Shown here: positions 1 to 10,200 of the stretch, piece after piece | Position numbering within the stretch: the first letter of the stretch is position 1 | How the letters are laid out: the number at the start of each line of letters is the position of its first letter | DNA from: Molanna angustata | Lineage: Eukaryota; Arthropoda; Insecta; Trichoptera; Molannidae | Reading direction: 5' to 3' | Assembly (NCBI GenBank): GCA_963576475.1 | Contig: OY754978.1 | Coordinates: 11,214,799-11,278,798 of the forward strand | DNA: 64,000 bases | Notes under the pieces: generated by a model | What the model was told of the DNA's origin: nothing | Databases searched by the model: none | Seen by the model: the letters and a program-made list of their open reading frames with translations, nothing else | Program-made: the position numbers and the translations under genes

Positions 1-454
1 CCCTCTCACTATGTAGGATTTCATTATTTCGTGCCTTTTGAGTTCTAGGTTAGACGGGAACGAACACATCATTACGTTCATGGGGGTATAATAGATTACG
101 TTGGTATTTTAATCACCGTAAGGGTATATTCGCATAAATCAAATTTCGCGACTCAGCGAGTAAAGCAAAAAAGCATTCTATAATTCTTATTATATAACAT
201 TTAAACATACTTTTTTTGAAAATAACAAAAAAAATATATCAGCTCGCGAGGCTTTGTGTTTTTATACTGTTTCAAATGTAATATTATAAATATGTAATAT
301 TATAAGTTTTTTGCTCTACTGTAAAATTGTCGATTTTGACATAGAGAGATTTCAAACAAAAGCAACGACAGGCAGACTGACATGAATATAGCCGTGCACA
401 AACATGTGCAAATCCAGAACGACAATCTTACGAGGTCTACTTTATTTATATGCA
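1..454. other. AT-rich non-coding sequence, no gene seen
   Basis: No convincing coding frame or recognisable element. The segment abuts the far end of the family W repeat and could be part of a longer element, since W-like similarity fades at about 455. Short open frames here have no family resemblance. Confidence 0.5.
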
Positions 455-649
455 GATGCAGATATGTATATAAATCATAACAAGTATCCCATATGTATAT
501 CTGAATTATCATATTCCGATCTACTAGATTCATCATATTATGCATTGTGTATTTCCATTTCAACCTCATATAACACTGTACAACTTCCACAAACATCATC
601 ATCTATATTATAAATTTGAATGTTTGTATCTATGTATGTATGTGTTGAA

Positions 650-1265
650 TGCGCTCCTAAACCGTTCATCCGATTGCGATGAAACTTTGGTGAACTGTCG
701 AGAGTATACCAGGGATGGTTTCTGGATCAAAAAAATTTTTCTTCTTCTTCTTCTTCATCGAGTATTAGGTCATTTTACCTAGGAAGATGGACTATCCTGG
801 AAACCGTTCATCCGATTGCAATGAAACTTTGGTGAATTATCGAACGTATTCCCGGGATGATTTCTGGATTTAAAAAATTTTCTTCTTCTTCTTCTTCATC
901 GGGTATCAGGTCATTTTACATATGAAGGTGGACTATCCTGAGAACCGTTCATCCGATTACAATGAAACTTTGGTGAATTGTCGAGCGTATGACCGGGATA
1001 GTTTCTGGATTAAAAAATTTTTCTTCTTCATCGGGTATCAGGTCATTTTACCTATGAAGGTCTATCCTGGGAACCGTTCATTCAATTTCAATGAAACTTT
1101 GATGAATTGTCGAGTGTATGCCCGGGATGGTTTCTGGATTAAAAAAAATTCTTCTTCTTCTTCTTCATCGGGTATCAGGTCATTTTACCGATGAAGGTGG
1201 ACTATCCTGGGAACCGTTCATTCAATTTCAATGAAACATTGATGAATTGTCGAGCATATGACCGG
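650..1265 (+). repeat. Five tandem ~140-bp units within H1
   Basis: The block ACCGTTCATCCGATT recurs (with variants) at 661, 803, 944, 1073 and 1213, spacings 142, 141, 129 and 140. Each unit then has a TGAAACTTTGGTGAATTGTCGAG-like segment, a (TTC)n tract and a TCAGGTCATTTTAC segment. Open frames through it are a by-product of repetition and not genes. Confidence 0.85.
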
Positions 1266-1272
1266 GACCTAC

Positions 1273-2035
1273 TGAAGGGACGGGAGGTAATGAAGGGACG
1301 GGAGGTAATGAAGGGACGGGAGGTAATGAAGGGACGGGAGGTAATGAAGGGACGGGAGGTAATGAAGGGACGGGAGCTAATGAAGGGACGGGAGGTAATG
1401 AAGGGACGGGAGGTAATGAAGGGACGGGAGGTAATGAAGGGACGGGAGGTAATGAACGGACGGGAGGTAATGAAGGGACGGGAGGTAATGAAGGGACGGG
1501 AGGTAATGAAGGGACGGGAGTGACTGAAGGGACGGGAGTGACTGAAGGGACGGGAGTGACTGAAGGGACGAGAGTGACTGAAGGGACGGGAGTGACTGAA
1601 GGGACGGGAGTGACTGAAGGGACGGGAGTGACTGAAGGGACGGGAGTGACTGAAGGGACGGGAGTGACTGAAGGGACGGGAGTGACTGAAGGGACGGGAG
1701 TGACTGAAGGGACGGGAGTGACTGAAGGGACGGGAGTGACTGAAGGGACGGGAGTGACTGAAGGGACGGGAGTGACTGAAGGGACGGGAGTGACTGAAGG
1801 GACGGGAGTGACTGAAGGGACGGGAGTGACTGAAGGGACGGGAGTGACTGAAGGGACGGGAGTGACTGAAGGGACTGGAGTAACTGAAGGGACGGGAGTA
1901 ACTGAGGGACGGGAGGTACTGAAGGGACGGAAGGTACTGAAGGGACGGGAGGTACTGAAGGGACGGAAGGTACTGAAGGGACGGAAGGTACTGAAGGGAC
2001 GGGAAGTACTGAAGGGATGGGAGGTATTGAAGAGT
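1273..2035 (+). repeat. 18-bp minisatellite, about 43 units, three sub-blocks
   Basis: Unit TGAAGGGACGGGAGGTAA with three zones: GGTAAT-type to about 1513, GTGACT-type about 1514-1900, GGTACT-type about 1905-2030. Because 18 is a multiple of 3, both strands stay open, giving hexapeptide repeats (MKGREV, TEGTGV) that should not be taken as proteins. The zones suggest separate rounds of local amplification. Confidence 0.9.
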
Positions 2036-2432
2036 CTGAAGCGACGGGTGGTTATGAAGGACAATTTTTAATTATACAGGCAATACGAAGTTTGCCGGGT
2101 GTTCACTAGTTACTATATATAACAAAATGAAATAAACAACATATTAACATTATTTAATTTTTTAACCAAGCAATGCAAGCCATCAAGTTATTTATTTCTG
2201 AAAAGTTAAATATTCTCCACCACGTTACAATATATGTGCGTGTTATAACAGATGCGTCAACGATTCAATATAGCGGATATCGATAATATTTGGTTTACTG
2301 TCCCAAATAAACCAAATAAATAAAAATAGCACGTTAAAAATAAGCAGCATATTCCATATAGCTTGTTACGAAAAAATAGCCATTCGAATAAAGCTAGAAT
2401 TGACAGTACAATATCGTGACGACATGCGCCCT

Positions 2433-3863
2433 GGGGGGCAAGTCTGGTTCAAATGGCGAAATCAAAACCCTCACGATTACCCTAAGAGTATATACTTATT
2501 AGTACTCTTTGCGAATACCCATACCATGGATATAATTACTAGTTGCATGTAACACATGAGATCCAACTGTCGATAGCGATAGTATGTATAGTTGAAGAAT
2601 ATGTACCAAACTATAAACCCATAGATACAAATTATTGAATATTTTCAGATATTTTGTTTTCTATACAACATATGTAGGTATGTATGTCAAGATAGGATAG
2701 TATGGAGGGAGATCCTTTTTCCTACCCAGAATATGCAAATAGCATGATGGTATGTATGTATGTTTGGAGATGAAGTATCAAACTATTAAGTACATATTGT
2801 GTATAGGCGACTGCCATACAAAATGTATGAAGCGATGTCGTCACTAAATTCAATTTTTAAAAAATTGTTAAAAAAAAATTGAGATCTTCTACTACAATGT
2901 TAGTATTTTTTATAGAAAATTAAATTATCTAGTTGGGGTGTTTCGGCTTTTTTCGATAATTGTAAAATTTTTGGAAATATAGGCAGTTAAACTCATAAAT
3001 TTATCATAAAAAAAATATTTTTCTTAATAAAAAATGTTTGAGAAACCCTGGAATTTTTTTGAAAAAACTTATTTGAGATTTTGTATTTGTCTATGTTTGT
3101 ACCAATTTTCAGCGTTCTAGCGTTTATGGTTTCTGAGATATATGGAAAAATAAAATAAAAATTCAAAAGTTGATAACCCCTGACTGAAACAAAAATTCAA
3201 AATTCCGAGTATAAAAGTTTTGTAGGCCTGTGACTGTTTATATATTCTGAAATTTTAGGCTCTGTAAATTGAGCGGATCAAAAGTTATAAGGGGGGGACG
3301 GACACACACACAGACACACACACACAGACACACGAAATGTTCTACTCCGAATTCTGAGTAAATCCGTGTATGGAACATATATGCTGCGAAGCCTCTAAGT
3401 TGGTGTTTTTTGACTTCAAAGTTGGAAAAGCCGTGAAAAAAGTAGACCTCTCCATACAATTCTCGCGTATTCTGGCTTGATACGTCGATATGTTAAGAGA
3501 ACAAAGTTCTCCTGAACAAATCGACAGTTGGATTATATTGTCGCTTTAATTCTTGCTATGTTGCTTATTTTTAATTTGTTCCATAGACCATTTTTTACGA
3601 AATAATGTTATGAATGGGGCGACCTAGAGTAGACTATTACGCACCATTCCAGAAAAAAAATCATATTCAAATAGAATTTAGTCTATTTTTGATTATTTAA
3701 GAAATTCCATATCCATGATTTAAATAAAATGTTCGTGCTTATTTGTTCCATATAGAGTTCTATAATATCTTTAGATGTCATAGAACTCCATACGATAATT
3801 ATATCCATGATATGGGTAGTCACTAGGGTTTTGATTTCGCCGGTCGAACCAGACTTGCCCCCC
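2433..3863. mobile_element. T: TIR element (MITE) carrying a nested Helitron
   Basis: Left end GGGGGGCAAGTCTGGTTC at 2433 is mirrored by the complement at 3863; the inverted match continues through GGCGAAATCAAAACCCT, about 40 bp in all. Removing H2 copy 1 (2539-3532) leaves about 437 bp. The flanks CATGCGCC and TGATTGGTGT are contiguous in W relatives near 49161-49175 and 49795-49808, so the insertion is supported by two empty sites. A target duplication is not clear (a shared T or CT at most). No coding capacity; superfamily undetermined. Confidence 0.65.
2539..3532 (-). mobile_element. H2 Helitron, copy 1 (inside element T)
   Basis: On the minus strand it starts TCCAACTGTCGATTTGTTC at 3532 and ends CAACTAG at 2539, flanked by A and T. 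The last 35 bases hold the hairpin CATGT-GTT-ACATG. The near-terminal TCCAACTGTCGA is repeated inverted (TCGACAGTTGGA) just before the hairpin. A short interrupted (GT)n tract lies at about 3300-3334 (written CA on +). No transposase frame. Confidence 0.75.
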
Positions 3864-3977
3864 TGATTGGTGTTTCTCATAGAATGGCGGACTAACGTAT
3901 TTTGTATTTTTATTTTGATAATATTAATATTATTCGCTCTTTTAAAATGAATATAAATATATTTTTTCAAATCTATA

Positions 3978-4651
3978 CTAGTTGCATGTAACACATGAGA
4001 TCCAACTGTCGATAGCGATAGTATGTATAGTTGAAGAATAAGAATCAAACTATAAACCCCTAAATCCAAATTATTGAAAATTTTAAAACATGTAGGTATG
4101 TATGTCAAGATAGGACAGTATGGAGGTCAGTCCTGTTTTCCTACCCGGAATATGAAAACAGCATGATGGTTCTGTATGTATGTTTGGAGATTAAGTACCT
4201 ATCAAACTATTAAGACCAATTTTTATAAAAATTGTTAAAAAAGTTTGAGATTTGCTAATACAATGTTCATATTTTTTATAGAAAATTAAATTATCTATTT
4301 GGGGTGTTTCGGCTTTTTTCGATATTTTTAAAAAATTTGGAAATATAGGCAGTTTAACTCATAAATTTCTCATAAAAAAAATATTTTTCTTAATAAAAAA
4401 TGTTTGAGAAATTCTGGAATTATTTTAAAAAACTTATTTGAGATTTTGTATTTGTCTATATTTCCAATTTTCAGCGTCCTAGCTTTAATGGTTTATGATA
4501 TATATGGAAAAATAAAGTAAAAATTCAAAAGTTGATAACCCCTGACTGAAACAAAAATTCAAAATTCTGAGTATAAAAGTTTTGTAGCCCTATAACTGTT
4601 TATATATTCTGAAATTTTGGGCTCTGTAAATTGAGCGGATCAAAAGTTATA

Positions 4652-4696
<45 letters not shown>

Positions 4697-4903
4697 GACA
4701 CACGAAATGTTCTACTCCGAATTCTGAGTAAATCCGTGTATAGAACATATATGCTGGGAAGCCTCGAAGTTGGTGTTTTTTGACTTCAAAGTTGGAAAAG
4801 CCGTGAAAAAAGTAGACCTCTGCATACAATTCTCGCGTATCCTGGCTTGAAACGTCATTGTCGATATGAGAACAAAGTTCTCCTGAACAAATCGACAGTT
4901 GGA
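3978..4903 (-). mobile_element. H2 Helitron, copy 2 (inside family W)
   Basis: Same ends as copy 1: TCC start at 4903, CTAG end at 3978, A/T flanks. Deleting it joins sequence that is continuous in two W paralogues, at A49054|T49055 and A49689|T49690, so both ends and the A^T target are directly supported. Somewhat more diverged and shorter than the copies in CPSF3 intron 9. Confidence 0.78.
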
Positions 4904-5049
4904 TAACCTATAACACATAAAATCATAATTTCAATGATTTTTTCATACTTTCATCACGCCTATTAAGATGCTGAGGCCAATCAACTTTTTATGGAACAAC
5001 CACGATCGCGGACAATATAATGGATTTGGTTCAACTACAAATAATGCAT

Positions 5050-5350
5050 GGCTGAACTCTTGGACTGTCTCGGACGCGACTCACTCAAACTTCTCACTGA
5101 CTACTACCGAATGACAACTGACTGAACACAGCAGGATGACCCAGCGCCCGTGGAACATGGAGTAGGAGGGTTGGGGGGATTAAACTGAAGAATCAACTTG
5201 CATCGCCGGGTGAAAACCAAGGTTCCAGGAATCTGCTTATTTCATTTTACATTTTAAATTTATTTTTAATACAAAAGATAATGTTAAAATATATGAACAA
5301 AGCCTGGGGACTCTTTTTAAGCCGTTCCTAGAATTAATAACAGAAATATA
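5050..5350 (-). repeat. Family V repeat, inverted relative of 36425-36700
   Basis: Reverse complement matches 36425-36700 through landmarks such as CCAGGAATCTGCTT, CCAGCGCCCGTGGAACATGG and ATATGAACAAAGCCTGG. Family unknown; the + strand copy has a TATATTTAAG-like TATA motif and a GC-rich stretch, so an LTR fragment is possible but unproven. Confidence 0.5.
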
Positions 5351-5591
5351 TTCGGAGAGGGAGGGAAGAGTCAGAAATAGACTTGACGTTTGTCCTCAGA
5401 TAATTTTGATAAAATTTACACTCAAAATCTTTTCTTACACCCTTTTTACACATATCCACACATGCAAACACAACCCCACCTTAACAAAAACACAAAGACA
5501 CTTCACTAATTTTTCATGTACCTACCTACTATTTTATTCTATATGTACTTTTTTTATGTCTTAGAATGTGTACTTTTGTACTTTATTATTT
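5351..5591 (+). repeat. LINE 3'-region sequence, continued after the LTR-like insertion
   Basis: Non-coding C/T-poor sequence that continues at 6538 once the 5596-6533 insertion is removed. The downstream half ends in a LINE-like hairpin and A-rich tail, so this is probably part of the same LINE 3' untranslated region. Inference from continuity only. Confidence 0.35.
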
Positions 5592-5595
5592 GTAC

Positions 5596-6533
5596 TGACA
5601 CCAGCTCTCTCTCTGCGGTCGCAGAGAGGGCCGTCAGTCCTCTGGACGCAGGGCGTCCTAGTAAAGCGACCAGCTTCGGTCTTGGACCGAGAGAGAATTG
5701 AAGGCACTCACCCCAAGAACGCGGTCCTTTCCTCTTCGACCGTCTGCTGAGGGAGACGCTCAGCAGATCACCCCGTCGTAGACCAGCAGGAAGCTACAGG
5801 TGGGTGACGTCCTCAGGTATAGGTCCTCGATCCAGAACAAAAGAAAAAAAGAGAACAGAAAAGCGATTGCAGACGAGAAATTCTGGGTCAAGGGCGCGAC
5901 AGGCTATGGTAATCCTCCCCTCCACACGGTTACAAAAGAGGGGCCCTGGCTTGCGCTAGGGCAGACACTTCCCAGGCCGTTGGCGCCTCGAGTCAGTAAT
6001 AAGATAAAGTCAGGTGTAAAAATAAAAAAATTGCAAGTTACGAGGCGCACTACGGCCTGAGAAGCTGCTTCTATCCTTCGGCTGCAGTCTGAAGAGGCCT
6101 CTACAGTTACAAAGTGCTGCCAAAAGATTTACAAAAAAATTTACCGCGTGGCGGAGGTACCTTAAGTGTTCAATTTTGGGGCAGTTGCACCTCTGTTGTG
6201 TCTCAACCTGTTGGGATTCTCTGGCGGAATCCCAAAGGTTCTTTCAGTTATCAAGTTGGTTTTTTTTGTGCCGGAGAGTGTCCGGCAGTCTTTGATTAAA
6301 AAGTCGGCTGATCAGCTGTTGGTAGCTGTCAGACTCTTTTCGTTTGAAAAAAGTTCAAAATCATTGTGCAAAAAAAAATTGCCATATAATAAAAATAAAA
6401 ATAATTTTCCCCAGAATCCCGCTGACGGTCGGGGTAGGTTCCGCGGAGAAATTTAGCCACAACCTACTCGAATAGGACGGTGGATCTCTCTCGCGGACAT
6501 GGGGCCGAGGCGGGCCGGTATCAGTACTTCTTA
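5596..6533. mobile_element. ~935-bp TG...CA element with GTAC duplication, copy 1 (likely solo LTR)
   Basis: Ends TGACACCAGC / GCCGGTATCA form an imperfect inverted repeat with TG...CA termini. GTAC is duplicated on both sides (5592-5595 and 6534-6537). A nearly identical inverted copy is at 35324-36257 with its own duplication. The interior is GC-rich compared with the surroundings and has no conserved frame; the 86-aa and 96-aa open frames are not recognisable proteins. TG...CA ends with a 4-bp duplication fit a solo LTR of a Gypsy- or BEL-type element; a non-autonomous TIR transposon with 4-bp duplication is the alternative. Confidence 0.65.
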
Positions 6534-6537
6534 TATT

Positions 6538-6720
6538 TTTTGTGCCTTAGAATATGTTAAGAATTCACGTAGCTAAAATTTCTGCGTACTTATTGCCTAG
6601 TATTACCTCAGAACAGGCTTTGCCTAGTGAGGTAATAAATTCCATTTATATATTTCATGTTATGTTATATTTTATATTATATTTTGTATTGTATTATGGA
6701 AATGAATAAATAAAAAAAAT
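6538..6720 (+). mobile_element. LINE 3' end with hairpin and A-rich tail
   Basis: Contains the stem-loop CCTCAGAACAGGC/GCCTAGTGAGG and ends in GAATAAATAAAAAAAATA. A related fragment in inverted orientation is at 48935-48985. Typical of a non-LTR retrotransposon tail. Confidence 0.5.
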
Positions 6721-6824
6721 ATAAAATATATAAATGTAAAATAATGAAATTTGGGTTTCTTTGACATCATGATGCATCGCAATATATCGACCAGAATACT
6801 TATGGAAATATCAGGTTTAGAGTA

Positions 6825-6960
6825 CAGTTATTAAGGATGTGTTGAAATGTAATGAAAACTGAAATATGTTGCCAACCAAAATGTCAAACGCGTGAAATTC
6901 CATGACTCACTTTTTTCATGGAGTACTACGTCTAGTATATTATAATAAAAATCTATGTAA
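6825..6960. repeat. Family X MITE, right half
   Basis: Shares TGTTGAAATGTAA, CTGAAATATG and CCAACCAAA with 37345-37470 and 60290-60367 and ends in ATTATAATAAAAATCTATG, the family X terminal inverted repeat. Confidence 0.6.
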
Positions 6961-7243
6961 TAAACTATACCATAGACAACAACGTGCCATGTATATAGAA
7001 ACGATTTCTTTCATCCTTTCATGTGTCAAAGTGACAGAAAAAACTAAACAAAACAACGTGGATGTATCGTAATATTCGTGTTTTATCACATGTATTACTA
7101 TTGTCCAAATGTGTAATTTTCCTCTAAAAATAAAATAAAAATGTAAACATTTCAAGTATCAATTTTCATTTTAGTATTTTCTACTAAGAAATTATTGTTT
7201 GATTCAAGGTTTGATTTATAAATTATTTAAGGTTAAAATCACA

Positions 7244-10200
7244 ATGAGTTCAAAACTATTCGATGAAGAATCTGACAATGAAGTCACTTTCAAGTCGAAC
7301 TCTGAATATGCTAAAAAATATAACACATTGCGACGCAAAGAGGAATGGCTTAAATGTAGGTATATCAATTCAATACAAAGGATTCTGAATTGTATCCTTA
7401 TTTTCTAATTTAATATTGTTCTCTTAGCTTAAATTTGTTAGGTGAAATACAAACAAGTAATTGTTTGTTTCTATACTTTTAATTGAACATTTGTTAATAT
7501 TGTATCAACATTTTTTTACTCGGTTTTAATTATTGGAATGGCATCATCTCTATCTTATGTGTCTTTCGCAACTAGCTGTTCTCAAAACTTTCTCCATTCA
7601 AAACTAATTTTAACGTGATACTGACTTACCTAACTCTTCTTAAAGATAATAACATTTAGGACAGCTGTCTCCTATCTTTCCTAGTAATTTGATTTAATCA
7701 GTTGTCTATAATAATTATGTTAATTATTATTTTCTTTGTATTCTATATAAATTTATACCAGGTGTTAATGTAGATATGATAGTGAAAACCAATAATTATA
7801 TATTTACAGCTTTTATTCACAATATACATTAAATAAACAATATTACACAAGATGAGCTAACTGACGCGTGAGAGGTTTCAAATGGCACTGCCCGTCTTCG
7901 TTGGTTTTCCAGTATATATAGACTTTTATTTTCTAGAACATTCTGTTTTCTTAGTAATTGTTCCGCCACACGTTGTAAACGTTGTTAGACATTATAAATG
8001 CTCCGCCACATTACCTCCACCCCCAGAGAGATCCCTCCCTCTGAGTCGTCAAGGTTGGAAGTGGTTGCCTGGTCATCTTTTGATTTGGTGTATTTTTAAT
8101 GATAAGGTTCCTTGTTGGGACCACTTCTGTTTAATATCTACATTAACGATATCACTAACTGTTTTACTTACGCAAAAGTCTCACTTTTCGCAGACGACAT
8201 GAAGATTTACTGCCCAGTTAAATGTATTGAGGACTGTGAAAATATTCAAACTGACCTCAATCGTCTCGACCTATACTGCAAACAACACAACCTTCAAATT
8301 AACCCAAACAAATGTCACTGCCTAAAATTTACACGGAACAAGAACATCATAAGCTTCAACTATTGCCTAAATAATCAACCACTGCGTAATGTAAATGAAA
8401 CAAAAGACCTTGGTATCATCCTTGACTCAAAACTGTTATTTGACAAACACATTGACTACATTGTTTCCAAAGCGTCTAGGATCCTAGGCTTTATTCTCCG
8501 TACATGCAAGCAATTTAACAATATACTCACACTGAAAATTTTATACTTTACATATGTGCGCAGCATTTTGGAATACTCATCACAAGTCTGGAATCCTAGA
8601 TACTCTACCTACATACACAGAATTGAAAAAATCCAGAATAGATTCCTTAAGTACCTTGATTTTCGCTCCTTTCGAACTCATCTAAATTACTCAGATTCTG
8701 CCGAGTTCTTTAAAATTAGCACATTAGAAAACCGTAGAAATATCTCCGACGCCGTCTTTCTATTTAAAATCGCCAACTCTATCGTGGATTGCCCGGAACT
8801 GCTTGAACGAATAGCTCTTCGGGTTCCCACCCGAGCAACCCGATTCCAACATTCATTAAACCTTTCACACTGTAACACGAACGCCAAACAACACTCATTC
8901 ATATACCGTGCATCTCACTTCTTCAATACGCACCTAAACGAATTAGATATATTCAACTCATCAATAAATGTTATCAAATCAAAACTTATCAATCATTAAA
9001 TATTTATATATATTCATCCCAACACATATCCCTCTTCATCTGCACTCTATCTTTCCTCTCTATTCCCAACTCTCTCCTACATATTCTCTATAATTTTTGT
9101 ATAAACTTATATAGGTACTTATTGTTTTTTACTTATGTGGAAACACATTATTGGCATAATTGTAATAACTTTACTGTCCATACCATAAACATTGTAACGC
9201 TGTTTGTTTCCCAAATATAAATAAAATAAAATAAATAAGTCTGTCTAAAAATTTTACACGCCTTCCCGAACGCGTTGTTAATCTCTCTTCACTCTTCTTA
9301 ACTTCTTTCTTGTTTTTCTCCTCCTCTTCTTCAATAATATTTTCTGGAAATGCGGGTTTAACTCTGTCTAAACTAATGCATTTCTCTTTTCCTTTCAATA
9401 TTTTCGGCACAAATGGTCTAGCCGTACCTGTCGATAGATCACACCATAGAAAATGTTCACTGTCCGGAACGGTAATTTTCTTTAATAATAAACCAGTCTT
9501 TATTTTTAAACTGCGATAATTCGATATCTTTCTCTTGTTGTTTTGCCATATTTTCAAAATCAATTGAAGATGGAATTGCGATTGTCTCTATTCTGGACAA
9601 TGCGTTTTCGACTTCATTATCGCATCCTTTTTGATGAATTATCTTCGATGTGAACTGACTAATAAAGTCTAGCTGTCTTCTTTGTCTGGGACTGTTGTTG
9701 TCACTCTTTTTAGTGAAAGCAAAGGTTATTGGTTTATGATCAGTATAAATCACTATATCCCTTCCTTCTATGTGTTCCCTGAAGTATTTAATGGCTTCGT
9801 AGAACTGTTTGTTCTCGATCATATGTACTATATTTCTTTTGTGCTTCGTTGCACTGTTTGGAGAAAAATGCTATAGGTTTCTATATATTTTCTATTTTCT
9901 GCTGCAAGAAGCGTCTGTCATTAATGCAATTTCCCCATTAGCTGTTCTTTGCTTGCATTGAACGCTTCCGTACACTCTTCCGTCCATATCAATGGTTCTT
10001 TTATTTTTCTTACCTTCATTCTGCTTCATCATTTTATATAAAATATTTTGCGTTTTTATAACATTTGGAATAAATCTTCTATAATAGTTTAACATGCCAA
10101 GATATCTTCTTAAACTTTTATCCGTTACATGTTTTGGATAATTCTTTATTTCTTCTACTTTATTTTCCAAAGGAGTTGTACTATTTCCCGATACAATATA

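Larger units (their letters stand above)
602..2109 (+). mobile_element. H1: non-autonomous Helitron filled with tandem repeats
   Basis: Begins TCTATATTATAA right after A601 and ends with CTAG (2106-2109) right before T2110, the A^T insertion and TC...CTRR ends expected of Helitrons. A short hairpin precedes the end: GGCAA (2079-2083) pairs with TTGCC (2092-2096), followed by a 9-nt spacer and CTAG. The inside is about five ~140-bp tandem units (about 650-1265) and about 43 copies of an 18-bp minisatellite (1273-2035). No Rep/helicase frame is present. It sits inside family W; the W paralogue at 49461-49495 reads through this region with nothing inserted, though local alignment of the exact junction is loose. 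Confidence 0.65.
455..4975 (-). repeat. Family W interspersed repeat, split by nested insertions
   Basis: Read on the minus strand, 4975 down to about 455 matches the sequence at 48993-49600 once four insertions are removed: H2 copy 2 (3978-4903), element T (2433-3863, itself holding H2 copy 1) and H1 (602-2109). Surviving W pieces are 4904-4975, 3864-3977, 2110-2432 and about 455-601. A second partial relative is at 49624-49925. W starts with AATAGGCGTGATGA and contains GTCCGCCATTTTAT. No protein is encoded. Class of element unknown; its further end is not defined. Confidence 0.7.

Noticed and set aside
1191..2071. Long open frames of hexapeptide repeats on both strands
   Set aside because: They exist only because the minisatellite period (18) is a multiple of three; no non-repeat domain is attached.
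3683..4108. 141-aa minus-strand open frame
   Set aside because: Spans the junction of element T, family W and H2 copy 2, so it is a chance frame through unrelated elements.
5800..6060. 86-aa basic open frame, also present at 35808-36047
   Set aside because: Lies within the two LTR-like copies and has no recognisable domain; conservation is explained by element identity.
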